Positions 34,443 to 45,587 are shown, numbered from the stretch's first letter. The stretch is DNA of 64,000 nt from Glycomyces sp. YM15 (GCF_016918015.1 NZ_JAERMK010000017.1:1-64000), one strand, 5' to 3'. A program made the numbers and translations. The notes: generated by a model not told the origin, from the letters alone.

Positions 34443-35857
34443 GACGACACCACCGGACGGCGGCCCTCGCGGGGGCCGCCGCGCTCGCGGCGGGCCTGTA
34501 CGCCGCGCCCGCGAACGCCCAAGGGGCCGAGGGGATCGCGGAGTTCGAGTCCGCCGGGTCGCGACTGGAGATCAACGCGCCGGGCGAACTCGACACGGTA
34601 CCTTCGATCGTCCCCGAACGCGAGGACTTCGCGTTCCTCGGCGACGCCGGTGACCTCGTCTGGGTCGCCGGGACCACCGACGGCCAGACCTTCCCGATGC
34701 TCGACGCGAGCGACACCGACGCCGATGTCGAAGTGTCCCTGGCGAAGACCGAAGGCCCGGGCGAAGCCTGGCTGTACACCTTCGAAAGCACGGGGACCGC
34801 CGTGCCGCTCGCCACCACCGCCGACACCGCCACGTTCACACTCACCGCCGGCACCGCCACCCCCGTCGTCCTCGCCGTGAACGCGCCCGGCCAGTACACG
34901 CTCGAACTCGTCGCCCGCGAGGACGGCGACGCCAAGGGCTCGGTCCCCGCGACCGGCCGCGGCCAGGCCTCCACCGCCGCCCGGGCCACCTACAGCCTCA
35001 CCGCCGAAGCCGCCACCGTCCAAGAGGCACAGGCCGTCGCGACCGGCGGGAACCGCGGCGGCGCGCAGGCCGACACCGCCTGCGAGATCGTCACCGACGG
35101 CCACGTCGACATCGGCCCCCGCTTCGTCGACGGCACCTGGACCGCCCAGTTGCGCGACGACCGGGCCTCCGAATCGGTCTGGCGCGAACTCGAGGACGTC
35201 GTGCTCCAGGTCCCCGACACCGCGCTGTTCCCGATCCCCGAAGGCGACTTCGGCTTCCTCGGCGCCCCGGGCGACGAGATTTACATGCTCCCGCAGGTCC
35301 AAGCCTCCGGCATCGTCTGGCCCGGCTGGAACACCCAGGACTCCAGCGTCATCGACGGCGTCCCGGGCGCGGTCGAATGGAACCTGACCGAAGTCGACGG
35401 CCCAGGCGACTTCACGATCTTCCTCACCGGCACGTTCGGCGGCGCCGAAATCCTCTTCGACTCCGCTGCGGCACTGCCACAGACCGTCTCGATCCCGCGC
35501 AACACCCACGCGCACGGCAACTGGACCTTCTCCGAACCCGGCGTCTACCGCCTCACCGTCGAATTCGCCGCCACCACCGGCGACGGCACGACGGTGACCG
35601 ACACCAAGGACCTCCAACTGGCCGTCGGCGCCGCCGCGGACCCGAACGCGGCCTGCTCCGGCGACGGATCCGGCGACGACAACGCCTCCGGCGACGACGA
35701 CAAGGGCGGCATCATGCCCACCACCGGCACCGGCTGGCTCCTGTGGGGCCTCGGCGCGGCGGCCGTCGCGGTCGTGGCCGGCATCCTCATCATGGTGGCG
35801 ACCCGCAAGCGCCGCAACGCGACCACAACCGCAGTCGAGGAATCCGATGCGAGCTGA
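34439..35857 (+). CDS. wall-anchored surface-repeat protein of the metal ABC cluster
   Basis: A 472-residue secreted protein. A signal peptide (to about residue 24, NAQG) is followed by a half repeat (about 25-170), then a full surface-anchored repeat (about 215-400; DGHVDIGPRF, DVVLQVPDTALFPIPEG, WPGWNTQD, NTHAHGNWTFSEPGVYRLTVEF). The C-terminus has a sortase-type MPTTG (about 428-432), a hydrophobic helix and a TRKRRN basic tail, so it is probably covalently linked to peptidoglycan by a sortase accepting an LPXTG variant. Overlaps the lipoprotein gene (ATGA) and the ATPase gene. It may relay metal through the wall to the lipoprotein. Confidence 0.9.
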   Translation: MRRHHRTAALAGAAALAAGLYAAPANAQGAEGIAEFESAGSRLEINAPGELDTVPSIVPEREDFAFLGDAGDLVWVAGTTDGQTFPMLDASDTDADVEVSLAKTEGPGEAWLYTFESTGTAVPLATTADTATFTLTAGTATPVVLAVNAPGQYTLELVAREDGDAKGSVPATGRGQASTAARATYSLTAEAATVQEAQAVATGGNRGGAQADTACEIVTDGHVDIGPRFVDGTWTAQLRDDRASESVWRELEDVVLQVPDTALFPIPEGDFGFLGAPGDEIYMLPQVQASGIVWPGWNTQDSSVIDGVPGAVEWNLTEVDGPGDFTIFLTGTFGGAEILFDSAAALPQTVSIPRNTHAHGNWTFSEPGVYRLTVEFAATTGDGTTVTDTKDLQLAVGAAADPNAACSGDGSGDDNASGDDDKGGIMPTTGTGWLLWGLGAAAVAVVAGILIMVATRKRRNATTTAVEESDAS

Positions 35858-36611
35858 ACTGGAAGGCTCCGGCCTGGAAGTCTCCGGAGTCGCCGTCACC
35901 TTGGGCGGCAACCAGGTCCTCCACGACGTGGACCTGGCCGTCGCCCCCGGAGAGACCGTGGGCCTCATCGGCCCGAACGGCGCGGGCAAGACCACGCTCC
36001 TACGCGCCGTCCTCGGCCTGCTCAACCCTGACACCGGCACCGTCCGCATCGCCGGGAGCCCGCCTCGCGGGGCCCGCGGCCGCCTCGGCTACGTCCCCCA
36101 GAAACACGAGTTCGCGTGGGACTTCCCGATCACCGTCGGTGCGGCGGTGCTCAACGCCCGCACGGCGACCCGCTGGATGGGCGGCCCGCGCAAAGCCGAC
36201 CGCGAGGCCGCGGCGCGAGCCGTCGATCGCGTCGGTCTCGCCGATCTCGCCACCCGTCCGATCGGGGCGCTCTCGGGCGGCCAGCGCCAGCGCGTGCTCG
36301 TCGCCCGCGCGCTGGCCCGCGAACCCGGGCTGCTGCTGCTCGACGAACCGTTCACCGGCGTCGACGTCCCGACCCAGGAACTCCTGGTCGGGCTCCTCGC
36401 CCAGCTCGCCGAGGAAGGCACCGCGATCCTGATGACCACGCACGACCTGGCCCAGGCGCGGGCGGTCTGCACGCGACTGTGCCTGCTCAACCGCACGGTG
36501 GTCGCCGACGGCCCGCCGTCCCGACTGGACGACCCGGCGTTGTGGCTGCGGGCCTTCGGGGTCGCCGAATCCGAGCTGCTGCTCACCGGTACCGCGAAGG
36601 AGACGGCATGA
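35847..36611 (+). CDS. metal ABC transporter ATPase (anchored-repeat type)
   Basis: A 254-residue ATPase energising metal import. Walker A is GPNGAGKT (about residues 42-49), the signature is LSGGQ (142-146), Walker B LLLLDEP with Asp166-Glu167, and the switch His lies in MTTHDLAQA. Length and order match ZnuC/MntB-type subunits. The start overlaps the surface-protein gene by 11 bases and its stop overlaps the permease start (ATGA). Confidence 0.94.
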   Translation: MRAELEGSGLEVSGVAVTLGGNQVLHDVDLAVAPGETVGLIGPNGAGKTTLLRAVLGLLNPDTGTVRIAGSPPRGARGRLGYVPQKHEFAWDFPITVGAAVLNARTATRWMGGPRKADREAAARAVDRVGLADLATRPIGALSGGQRQRVLVARALAREPGLLLLDEPFTGVDVPTQELLVGLLAQLAEEGTAILMTTHDLAQARAVCTRLCLLNRTVVADGPPSRLDDPALWLRAFGVAESELLLTGTAKETA

Positions 36612-37471
36612 TCGAGTGGCTCACCGAGCCGTGGCAGCTCGCGTTCATGCAGCGCGCGTTCGCCGTCGCGCTCATCTCGGCCGTGGTGTGCGTCGTGGTC
36701 GGCGCGTTCGTCGTGCTGCGCGGCATGGCCTTCATCGGCGACGCCGTAGCCCACGCCGTCTTCCCCGGCGTCGCGGTCGGGTTCGTGCTGCACGCGAACC
36801 TCTCGCTCACCGGAGCCGCGGCGGGGATCATCACCGCCGTGGCGATCGCGCTGATCAGCCAGACGCGGAGGCTCAACGAGGACACCGTGATCGGGATCTT
36901 CTGGGCAGGCTCGTTCGGCCTGGGCATCGTGATCGTCTCGACCCAGGACGCTTACACGGGCGACCTCACCTCGTTCCTGTTCGGACAGATCCTGGCGCTC
37001 GGTGACGGCGACGTGATCGCCGTGGCGGTCGTCGGCGCGGTGCTGGTGGCGCTCACGTTCCTGTTGCGCCGCCAACTGATCGCGGTGAGCCTCGACCGCG
37101 AGACGGCGAAGGCCTCCGGACTGCCGGTGCTGGTGCTCGACATGGTCCTGTACGCGATGGTGACGGCCGCGATCGTGGTGGCGCTCCAAGCGGTCGGGAA
37201 CGTGCTCGTCCTGGCGCTGCTGGTGACCCCGGCGGCGACGGCCCGAATGGGCACCGAGCGGCTCGGCACGATGACCGCCGTCGCGTGCGTCCTGGCGGCG
37301 TTCGGATCGATTGCGGGCCTGTATATCTCCTATCACTACAACCTGGCGGCCGGAGGCATGATCGTGCTGGTCCTGACGGGCATGTTCCTACTCGCCTGGC
37401 TCGCCGCCCCGAAGCACGGCCTCCTCTGGAAGCGCCGCTCGAAGGAGGCGGCCGCCCCGGCGGCGCAGTAG
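36608..37471 (+). CDS. metal ABC transporter permease (anchored-repeat type)
   Basis: A 287-residue permease of the ZnuB/ABC-3 family with about eight transmembrane helices. Conserved features are VVLRGMAFIGDAVAHAVFPGVAVGF (about residues 35-59) and the cytoplasmic coupling region RRQLIAVSLDRETAKASGLPV. The C-terminal tail is basic and short. It forms the channel with the preceding ATPase and the lipoprotein at 32922. Last gene of the cluster. Confidence 0.94.
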   Translation: MIEWLTEPWQLAFMQRAFAVALISAVVCVVVGAFVVLRGMAFIGDAVAHAVFPGVAVGFVLHANLSLTGAAAGIITAVAIALISQTRRLNEDTVIGIFWAGSFGLGIVIVSTQDAYTGDLTSFLFGQILALGDGDVIAVAVVGAVLVALTFLLRRQLIAVSLDRETAKASGLPVLVLDMVLYAMVTAAIVVALQAVGNVLVLALLVTPAATARMGTERLGTMTAVACVLAAFGSIAGLYISYHYNLAAGGMIVLVLTGMFLLAWLAAPKHGLLWKRRSKEAAAPAAQ

Positions 37472-37669
37472 CCGGACCGGACGGGGGGAGGCAGTCCTCG
37501 CCTGGCACACCGCCACCCCCGCCCGGTCTTTCGGGTCCGTCACGACGCCTCAGGGCTCGTCACCTTCTGGCGGGATAAGACTTCGTATGGGTTGCAGGCA
37601 ACCAGCGACGAAGTGGCGAAGGTCTACTCTGGGCGCGCGGCGCAGGCGGGCCTGATGTTGGGGCCGGGT

Positions 37670-38116
37670 TCAAGCGGTCAGCGACGGAGCGGTGAGGATG
37701 AGGTCGTGGGCGTGATGCCGCCGTGCGGGCTGGCTGTCGGTCGCGGTCAATGCGATCAGCGACTGGAGTGGCGGGATTCGGGTGCGTTGCCGTCGCTGAG
37801 GCCGGACTCGGGATCCCGGCAGGAGTTGGGGCGCTCGCCGCGATAGCGGCTCGGGCCGGATACGGGTCCCGGGCGGTGCGCTCGTGTCGCTGACGACGCC
37901 GGTGGCGCTGGTGCTGCTGGTGGCGGTGGTGGCGTCAGCTGGGTGGCGCTGGTGGTGCGGGCCGGGGCTGGTGGTCGCTTCCGGTCGGGCCGGGCGGGTC
38001 CGTCTCGATGCCGCAGCGGCGGAGTGGTCGGTAGCACGGGAGCGGTCAGCTGCCGAGTTCGGCTCGGTTGCGCTCTTGTCCATGTCCATGTCCGTGTGCA
38101 TGGTCGTGGTCCTCAT
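37670..38116 (-). CDS. hypothetical Thr/Ser/His-rich protein, doubtful
   Basis: A 148-residue frame beginning MRTTTMHTDMDMDK. AAGGAGG lies about 12 bases before the ATG, somewhat far. The composition is low-complexity (Thr, Ser, Ala, Arg, Pro) with no membrane segment, signal peptide or known motif. Its third-position G+C looks lower than in neighbouring genes. An overlapping frame on the same strand encodes a His/Gly/Asp-rich tail, so the true frame is uncertain. It may be noncoding. Confidence 0.22.
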   Translation of the reverse strand: MRTTTMHTDMDMDKSATEPNSAADRSRATDHSAAAASRRTRPARPEATTSPGPHHQRHPADATTATSSTSATGVVSDTSAPPGTRIRPEPLSRRAPQLLPGSRVRPQRRQRTRIPPLQSLIALTATDSQPARRHHAHDLILTAPSLTA

Positions 38117-38217
38117 GCGCCTGTGTCGCCTCCTTCCCGCTGCTCCGCTTGCTTCCCTCGCTGGCCCTGCTGGCCCTGCTGGTCTTGCTTCGGCTTCCGG
38201 TTCCGGCCCTTAGGCTT

Positions 38218-38403
38218 TCACCTGGCCGCGCGCCGTTCCTGCCAGGTGCTGGTGCCTGCCGTCCCTGAGGAAGTGGTGCGGCCGCCCGGTGGATGCCGGT
38301 GGCGGGTTCGCCTCCCGAGGATCGCTTGCCGTTCCTGGGATCCGTCCTGCAGTCGCGCGGGCTTGCGGGCGCGGCGCTGCCGGGACGGGGTGGTGTTCGC
38401 CAT
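38218..38403 (-). CDS. small basic hypothetical protein, doubtful
   Basis: A 61-residue frame with a strongly basic N-terminal half (MANTTPSRQRRARKPARLQ) that could bind nucleic acid. No ribosome site of note and no family recognised. It is oriented like the frame at 37670 and may form a small pair with it, or both may be chance frames in biased DNA. Confidence 0.2.
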   Translation of the reverse strand: MANTTPSRQRRARKPARLQDGSQERQAILGRRTRHRHPPGGRTTSSGTAGTSTWQERRAAR

Positions 38404-38687
38404 GGACGTGCTCGCGGTGTCGCCGTACCGAGTCCTCTATTCGCTCGGTGTGGCCTCACCGCTGACGCTGGCGGGTCGTGCTCGAATCGCAGGTGCCCCC
38501 GTGTGGGGCGCTGCCTTCTGGTTGGGGTGATCCCAACTAGGATCGTCCACCCAGTCACGGCCCATCGGGGGCGCGGACAGCTGCGGGCGATGGCACGGGG
38601 GTGAGATCGGACGCCTCCAGTGGAGGAGCACCCTGGCTTACCGGGTCGTCGCCTCGAAACAAGTCGGTTTGTCGGATCGGCCAGAGG

Positions 38688-38895
38688 CTTGTCGTAGTCT
38701 GCTTACACCTACCCCGACACCTGTACCAGTTTCCTGTCCCTGTACGTACCTCAATTGTCCCCCATACAGCCCCCGACTGTCATCACCCACAGGTGGAGAA
38801 CCTCCTCATGTTCCCCACCCCAAATCCGACCAGTCCCGCTGCGTCCCAACCCGAAACAGACCCGCCACCCGACCAACCCACCCCACCCGTCCACC
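38688..38895. repeat. dispersed repeat, copy 2
   Basis: Second copy of the block at 1-207, same orientation, identical for its first 127 bases (38688-38814). It retains AGGTGGAG before the ATG at 38808, which here opens a 41-residue Pro-rich frame ending at 38933. The upstream flank here (38600-38687) cannot be compared because copy 1 starts at the window edge. Confidence 0.9.
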
Positions 38896-38933
38896 TCCCC
38901 ATCGCCGCCATCTTGAACCTCCAACCGCACTGA
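38808..38933 (+). CDS. possible 41-residue Pro-rich peptide in repeat copy 2
   Basis: A frame starting MFPTPNPTSPAASQPETD and ending NLQPH. It follows AGGTGGAG at a suitable distance. The first 27 codons are shared with repeat copy 1, where several substitutions alter residues and a 1-base indel breaks the frame, so selection on the peptide is not evident. A noncoding role of the repeat is at least as likely. Confidence 0.2.
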   Translation: MFPTPNPTSPAASQPETDPPPDQPTPPVHLPIAAILNLQPH

Positions 38934-38938
38934 CCGAA

Positions 38939-38968
38939 AAGGGGTGCGCCAATGTCGTTGCGCCCCTT
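38939..38968. terminator. hairpin next to the broken ORF
   Basis: AAGGGGTGCG (38939-38948) pairs with the complementary arm within 38958-38968 (TTGCGCCCCTT), with two G-U wobbles. A run of A precedes it, giving a U-rich tail on the minus strand, so it could end the broken gene at 38977-39336. Confidence 0.55.
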
Positions 38969-38976
38969 CGCTGTGT

Positions 38977-39336
38977 TCAGTGCCTCCAGTCGGTCAAGCG
39001 CTTGAGGTCGCCGAGGCTGTGACAGCGCCCGACTCTGCGTCGCCAACCATCGAGGTCGAGGTTCGCGTACAGGCTCGGGTCGGGCCGGGTCTGCTCCAGG
39101 TCGATTGCGGGGGCTGATGATCTCGCTGAGCAGGTCGCAGAGGCATTCGCGGTCGCACTCGGGTGGCGGGGAGGTCGGATCCGAGTCGCGGCCGCCGACT
39201 GCGTGTGGTGCGGCTGCTCGGCGGTGACCATGCCGCGCTCCAGCAGCAGCTCGGCGAGCTTGGCACCGACCTTCGACCCATCCGTTTCGTCCTCTTTGCT
39301 CCCAATGAGGACGTCAATGCAATACGGCCCCTGCAT
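38977..39336 (-). pseudogene. frameshifted remnant of an unknown protein gene
   Basis: The frame starts MQGPYCIDVLIGSKEDETD and looks protein-like to about 39200 (KLAELLLERGMVTAEQ). The middle of this frame turns into Ala/Ser/Arg-rich sequence, while the +1 frame reads PTSPPPECDRECLCDLLSEI. Near 39110 the original frame regains plausible sequence (DLEQTRPDPSLYANLDLDGW) to the end. Two compensating indels explain this. No family is recognised. Confidence 0.55.
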
Positions 39337-39376
39337 GGAACCCGCCGGACTGGCGACGAAGGATCCGGGGAGGCGG

Positions 39377-39718
39377 TCAGTGCCCGGTGGGGCTGGGGGT
39401 GCCAGTCACGTCGGCAGCGTGGGAGAGGGCCTGCTCGAGAAGCGGCCTCAGATGGTGGCCTGCCGCCGAGTAATAGACGAAGGTGCCTTCGCGGCGGGTG
39501 GTGACGAGGCCGGCGAGGCGGAGTTTGGCGAGGTGCTGGCTGACGGCGGTGGGGCGGGCGCCGGTGAGGTCGGCGAGGCAGGCGACGTTCTCCTCACCCT
39601 GCAGGAGCGCCCACATGAGTTTGAGGCGGGTCGGATCGGCGAGCATCCGCAACGCGTCGGCGGCGGCGCGCGCCAGCTCGTCGCCCGGCATCGTGAAGTC
39701 CTCGATCCCCTCGTGCAT
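39377..39718 (-). CDS. ArsR/SmtB-family metal-responsive repressor
   Basis: A 113-residue winged-helix dimeric repressor. The recognition region is ARPTAVSQHLAKLRLAGLV (about residues 54-72), the beta-wing TTRREGTFVYYSA. Cys47 in ENVACLADL and the C-terminal helix (HHLRPLLEQALSHAADV) offer candidate metal ligands at alpha-3 or alpha-5 sites. It is divergent from the P-type ATPase with 47 bases between the starts, so it should repress the pump and release DNA on binding a metal such as Co, Ni, Zn or Fe. The metal cannot be fixed from sequence. Confidence 0.92.
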   Translation of the reverse strand: MHEGIEDFTMPGDELARAAADALRMLADPTRLKLMWALLQGEENVACLADLTGARPTAVSQHLAKLRLAGLVTTRREGTFVYYSAAGHHLRPLLEQALSHAADVTGTPSPTGH

Positions 39719-39737
39719 GCGCCCAGCTTACTCCGTC

Positions 39738-39765
39738 TTGTTATCTGCGTATCTGCGAATATAAG
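39738..39765 (+). promoter_or_regulatory. ATPase promoter with tandem octamer in the spacer
   Basis: TTGTTA (39738-39743) and TATAAG (39760-39765) are 16 bases apart. The spacer holds two adjacent copies of TATCTGCG (39742-39749, 39750-39757), a likely ArsR contact region. If this promoter is used, transcription starts near 39772 and the message is nearly leaderless. Confidence 0.6.
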
Positions 39766-41634
<1,869 letters not shown>

Positions 41635-41665
41635 CGGCGCACCGGCGCCCGGTTACCCTCTGCGG

Positions 41666-42700
41666 GTGAGCAGCCTCGCCTTCAACGACAGCGACCGGGT
41701 GCCGGTCATCGTCCTGTCCGGTCATCTCGGCGCGGGGAAGACGACGTTGCTCAACCATCTGCTCAGCCGCCCGGGAGCGCGGGTCGGCGTGGTCGTCAAC
41801 GACTTCGGAACGGTGAACGTCGACGCCGCCCTGGTGACCGGGCAGATCGACGAGCCGGTCTCGATCTCCGGCGGCTGCCTCTGCTGCCTGGACGACGTCG
41901 GCGGCCTCGACCTCGCCTTGGAGCGGCTGACCGATCCCCGCCGGCGGCTCGACGCCGTCATCGTCGAAGCCAGCGGCATCGCCGAACCGGGCGCGCTGGC
42001 CTGGATGATCCGGGCCAGCAAGGTGGCGCGGGTGCGGCCGGGCGGCGTGATCGACGTCGTCGACGCGGTCGAGCATTTCGCCACTGTGGACCTCGACGGC
42101 CCGCCGCCCGCGCGGTTCGCCGTCGCGACGCTGGCGGTGATCAACAAGATCGACCGGCTCCCCGCCGACCGGGCCGAGTCCGCGCTCGCCGCGATCGAGG
42201 CGCGCATCCGCGAGGTCAACCCCGGGATCCACATCGTGCGCACCTCGCGAGGCCGGGTGGACCCGGAGCTCGTGTACGACGTCGCCTCCGCCGACGACCC
42301 GGTCGACGAGCTTCCTCTTGCGGCGCTTGCCAGGCAGGTGCACCACCACGAGGGACACCGGCACGCGGCGGCCGTGACCGTGCGATCCTCCGCCGTCGTG
42401 GACCCCGGCCGCCTGATCGAACTGTGCGAGGACCCGCCGGTGGGCGCCTACCGGATCAAAGGCACGGCCACCGTCGACACGGGCCGCCGCTTGCGGAGCT
42501 TCGCGGTGAACGTCGTCGGCGCTCAGGTCCACATCGCCGACCGCGCCGAGGTCGCGACCGGCGCCGAACTGGTCGCGATCGGGACCCGTCTCAACGAGGA
42601 GGCGGTGCGTCCGCGGCTCGAAGCCGCCCTCGCACCCGCGAACCGCCGCAATCCCGAGGGGCTGCGGCGACTGCTGCGGCTGCGCGACCTGAGCCGGTGA
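41666..42700 (+). CDS. CobW/COG0523 metallochaperone GTPase
   Basis: A 344-residue G3E GTPase. Walker A is GHLGAGKTT (about residues 19-27), the metal-site motif is GCLCC ([10 protein letters not shown]), and NKID gives guanine specificity. The CobW C-terminal domain follows from about residue 225, with a His cluster ([12 protein letters not shown]). Family members insert or traffic Zn, Co or Fe. The start is GTG. It stands 31 bases after the ATPase stop and may be cotranscribed with it. No Zur-like site precedes it. Confidence 0.9.
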   Translation: MSSLAFNDSDRVPVIVLSGHLGAGKTTLLNHLLSRPGARVGVVVNDFGTVNVDAALVTGQIDEPVSISGGCLCCLDDVGGLDLALERLTDPRRRLDAVIVEASGIAEPGALAWMIRASKVARVRPGGVIDVVDAVEHFATVDLDGPPPARFAVATLAVINKIDRLPADRAESALAAIEARIREVNPGIHIVRTSRGRVDPELVYDVASADDPVDELPLAALARQVHHHEGHRHAAAVTVRSSAVVDPGRLIELCEDPPVGAYRIKGTATVDTGRRLRSFAVNVVGAQVHIADRAEVATGAELVAIGTRLNEEAVRPRLEAALAPANRRNPEGLRRLLRLRDLSR

Positions 42701-42747
42701 CGGCTCGGCACCACTGGAGGAAGGTGCCGGCCGCATATCAGTTAAAC

Positions 42748-42765
42748 TGACAACCATTTCCATTA
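42748..42765 (+). promoter_or_regulatory. Zur-box-like site upstream of the second CobW gene
   Basis: TGACAACCATTTCCATTA agrees with the site at 28319 at 14 of 18 positions (shared TGAYAAYSATTTCCRTTA). Its reverse complement contains TGGAAATGGTTGTCA, close to Streptomyces Zur boxes. It ends 14 bases before the CobW start. Confidence 0.7.
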
Positions 42766-42779
42766 ATGAAGGGTTGTCG

Positions 42780-43925
42780 ATGAAGAAGCTGCCGGTCACG
42801 GTGCTGTCGGGTTTCCTCGGCGCGGGCAAGACCACGCTGCTCAACCACGTGCTGGGCAACCGAGAGGGACTGCGCGTCGCGGTCATCGTCAACGACATGA
42901 GCGAGGTCAACATCGACGCCGACCTCGTGCGCGACGGCGGCAGCCTGTCCCGCACCGAGGAGCGCCTGGTCGAGCTGAGCAACGGGTGCATCTGCTGCAC
43001 CCTCCGCGACGACCTCCTCGAAGAGGCCGCCCGGCTGGCCCGCGACGGCCGCTTCGACTACCTGCTCATCGAGTCCAGCGGCATCTCCGAACCGATGCCC
43101 GTCGCCGCGACCTTCGCATTCGGCGAGCTCGACCAGGGCCTCCTCTCGGACCTGACCGAGCTCGACACCATGACCACCGTCGTCGACGCCGCGAACCTGC
43201 TCATCGAGCTCCAACGCGGCGACGACCTCGTCTCGCGCGGACTCGACGCCTACGAAGACGACGACCGCACCGTCTCCGACCTCCTCGTCGATCAGATCGA
43301 ATTCGCCGATGTGCTGGTACTCAACAAGACCGACCTCGTCACCGCTGACGAGGCCGACCGCGTCGAGGCGGTGCTGCGCCGCCTCAACCCCGAAGCGCGC
43401 CTGCTCCGATCCAGCCACGGCCGCATCGACACCGCGAGCGTCCTCGGCACCGGCCGCTTCGACCTCGACCAGGCGCAGGAGGCGCCCGGCTGGGTCAAGG
43501 AGATCAACGGCGAGCACGTGCCCGAGACCGAGGAGTACGGGATCTCGAGCGTGCTCTTCCGCGACGCGGCGCCCTTCCATCCCGAACGGCTGTGGCGGTT
43601 CGTTCAGGAACTCGACTCCGGGCGCTTCGGAACCGTCCTGCGCTCCAAGGGCTTCTTCTGGCTCGCGACGCGACCGGAGGTGACCGCCCTGTGGTCCCAG
43701 GCCGGCGCCGTCGCCCGCTTCGACCCCTTCGCCGCCCGGGACGCCGGCCAAGGCCAGGAACTCGTGTTCATCGGCGTCGCCCTCGACCACGCCGCCCTCG
43801 AGACCGCGCTGCGCGAATGCCTCGTCCACGAAGGCGAAACCATCGACACCGACCCGTTCGAACCGTGGGACGCCCACGGGTTCGAGGACCACCACGACCA
43901 CGTACACGCAGGGATCGCACATTGA
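42780..43925 (+). CDS. CobW/COG0523 zinc-responsive GTPase
   Basis: A 381-residue G3E GTPase with Walker [10 protein letters not shown] (residues 11-19), GCICC metal motif ([13 protein letters not shown]), NKTD guanine-recognition motif and a CobW C-terminal domain ending in a His-rich tail ([12 protein letters not shown]-like). In many bacteria such proteins (ZigA, YciC) are made under zinc starvation and supply zinc to clients. ATG 42780 follows GAAGGG; a TTG at 42774 would add two residues. The Zur-like site directly upstream supports a low-zinc response shared with the anchored-repeat importer. Confidence 0.92.
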   Translation: MKKLPVTVLSGFLGAGKTTLLNHVLGNREGLRVAVIVNDMSEVNIDADLVRDGGSLSRTEERLVELSNGCICCTLRDDLLEEAARLARDGRFDYLLIESSGISEPMPVAATFAFGELDQGLLSDLTELDTMTTVVDAANLLIELQRGDDLVSRGLDAYEDDDRTVSDLLVDQIEFADVLVLNKTDLVTADEADRVEAVLRRLNPEARLLRSSHGRIDTASVLGTGRFDLDQAQEAPGWVKEINGEHVPETEEYGISSVLFRDAAPFHPERLWRFVQELDSGRFGTVLRSKGFFWLATRPEVTALWSQAGAVARFDPFAARDAGQGQELVFIGVALDHAALETALRECLVHEGETIDTDPFEPWDAHGFEDHHDHVHAGIAH

Positions 43926-44042
43926 CCGAGCGGTTCGCACTCGACTCCGCCGAACACGCGCGCCTCGCGATGCCCGCGGCCGAGCCGGTTCCCGTGGCAT
44001 CCTGAACCCTCGCCGCCGCGGCGGCCCTACCAAGGAGTGAAC

Positions 44043-44825
44043 GTGCAGCCAGGAACTTTGTGGAGCATGGGCGACTACGCCTCCAACGGCGACCGCTGGG
44101 CCGAAGCGAGCGTCCAGCTCGCTGCGGCGACGGCCCGGCCGGGGATGGCGGTGCTCGATATCGCTTGCGGCCCAGGACCGTTCGCCATCGCTGCCGCGCT
44201 CGCGGGGGCTGAGGTCACCGGTCTCGACGCCGCGCCGGCGCTCCTCGCGCTCGCGAGGAAGCGGGCCCGGGACGCGGGCGCCGAGGTCGAGTGGATCGAG
44301 GCGGACATGGCGGCGGTCCCGCTCGGCGACGCCTCCTTCGACCTGGTGGCCTCGGCCTTCGGCTGCATGTTCGCGCCCGATCCGGAGGCGATGGCGGCCG
44401 AGCTCGTCCGCCTGTGCCGCAGTGGCGGCCGCGTCGCGGTCCTGGCCTGGACGCCCGAGTCGGCCTTCGGCTCGATGGCCCCGATCGTCCGTCCGTACCT
44501 GCCCGGCGGCGGCGGTGGGCGCGCGCCGGTCGAACGGTGGGCCCGGCCCGAGACCGCAAAGGGGGTGTTCGCGGCGCAGCCGGTGCGGCTCCAGTTCGCC
44601 GTCCGCACGGTCGACGTCGTCTGGGACGACCTCGACCACGCGGTTCGCGACATCACCGCGAACAACCCGGCATGGCTCGGCATCCGCGCCGCGGTGGAGC
44701 CGACCGGCCGCTGGAGCGATCTCGAATCCGACCTCCGCGCCCTCCTGGCCGCCCGCGGCCGCGCCGAACCCGGCCGCCTCGTGCTCCCGGTCGACTATCT
44801 GGAGACCTTGGCCGTCAAGGACTGA
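44043..44825 (+). CDS. class I SAM-dependent methyltransferase
   Basis: A 260-residue methyltransferase of the UbiE/Methyltransf_11 type. Motif I is VLDIACGPGPF (about residues 34-44), the acidic motif II residue lies in VTGLDAAP, motif III in IEADMAAVPLGDASFD. The C-terminal part resembles small-molecule methyltransferases. GTG 44043 is preferred because AAGGAG lies 6 bases upstream; GTG 44037 overlaps that site. The substrate is unknown. The gene converges on the broken ABC ATPase gene. Confidence 0.9.
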   Translation: MQPGTLWSMGDYASNGDRWAEASVQLAAATARPGMAVLDIACGPGPFAIAAALAGAEVTGLDAAPALLALARKRARDAGAEVEWIEADMAAVPLGDASFDLVASAFGCMFAPDPEAMAAELVRLCRSGGRVAVLAWTPESAFGSMAPIVRPYLPGGGGGRAPVERWARPETAKGVFAAQPVRLQFAVRTVDVVWDDLDHAVRDITANNPAWLGIRAAVEPTGRWSDLESDLRALLAARGRAEPGRLVLPVDYLETLAVKD

Positions 44826-44828
44826 ACC

Positions 44829-45587
44829 TCAGCGCAACGGTCGGAAGAGGAGCTGCGGCACGCCTTCGATGTCGATGCGGCTCACCGCGATCCGGTACAC
44901 CGGCTCGATCGTCTCCGGTCACTGCACCTCCTCCGGCGCTCCCGCCGCCGCGACGCGGCCCTCGTCGAGGAGCACGAGCGTGTCGCAGTACCGGGCCGCG
45001 AGGTTGAGGTCGTGCAGCACGGTCACCGTGCACAATGGGAGGCCGTTGACGAGCGTCAGGATCTCGTGCTGGTAGCGCACGTCGAGGTGGTTCGTGGGCT
45101 CGTCGAGCAGCAGGTGCGTGGCGGCCTGGGCGAGGGCCCTGGCGATGAGGGCGCGCTGCCGCTCGCCACCGGAGAGGCCGCCCAGCGGCCGGTCGGCGAG
45201 GTCGTCGATGCCGTTCTGCCGCATGGCCTCTCGCGCCGCCTGGCGGTCGTCATCGGTGTAGGAGCTCCAGCCACCGCGGTGGACCGAACGGCTCAGCAGC
45301 ACCGATTCCCATACGGTCAAGGGGAACTCGCTGTGCTCCTCCTGCGCGACGGCGGCCAGGCGCTCCGCGCGCTCGCGCGGCTTCAGCGCGGCGAGATCAT
45401 CACCGTCCACTGTTGCGCTGCCGCCGGCGCGGCGGACCGCGCCGAGCAGGGCGCGGAGCATGGTGGACTTGCCGCTGCCGTTGGGGCCGACCAGGCCGGT
45501 GACCCGGCCGTCGACGGCCGTGAGGTCGACCCCGCCGAGAGCGGCGGTCGGGCCGTACACGACGGCCAGACCGCTCGTCTCGATCAT
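44829..45587 (-). pseudogene. siderophore/cobalamin-type ABC ATPase with in-frame nonsense codon
   Basis: A FecE-like ATPase frame of 253 codons, the usual family length, interrupted by an in-frame TGA at 44919-44921. Upstream of the stop are Walker A GPNGSGKST (about residues 34-42), LSGGERQR and LLLDEPTNHLD. Downstream the same frame continues with the typical family C-terminus (IEPVYRIAVSRIDIEGVPQL). The 222-residue truncated product keeps all catalytic motifs and might still fold. Its start overlaps the stop of the broken binding-protein gene (ATGA), the normal order of a siderophore importer. Confidence 0.85.

Larger units (their letters stand above)
37472..38687. other. gene-poor region with biased composition
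   Basis: About 1.2 kb without a recognisable gene. The plus strand has long G/T-rich stretches (CTGGTG-like runs near 37905-37975), so reading frames on the minus strand are rich in Thr, Ser, His and Pro. Two minus-strand frames have some gene-like signals and are listed separately with low confidence. The segment ends at the dispersed repeat. It may be remnant or foreign DNA. Confidence 0.5.

Noticed and set aside
38046-38558. His-rich (DHDHAHGHGHG) minus-strand protein as a zinc chaperone
   Set aside because: Attractive beside a zinc importer, but it overlaps another frame with better initiation, has no ribosome site of its own and arises in G/T-biased DNA. Evidence is too weak.
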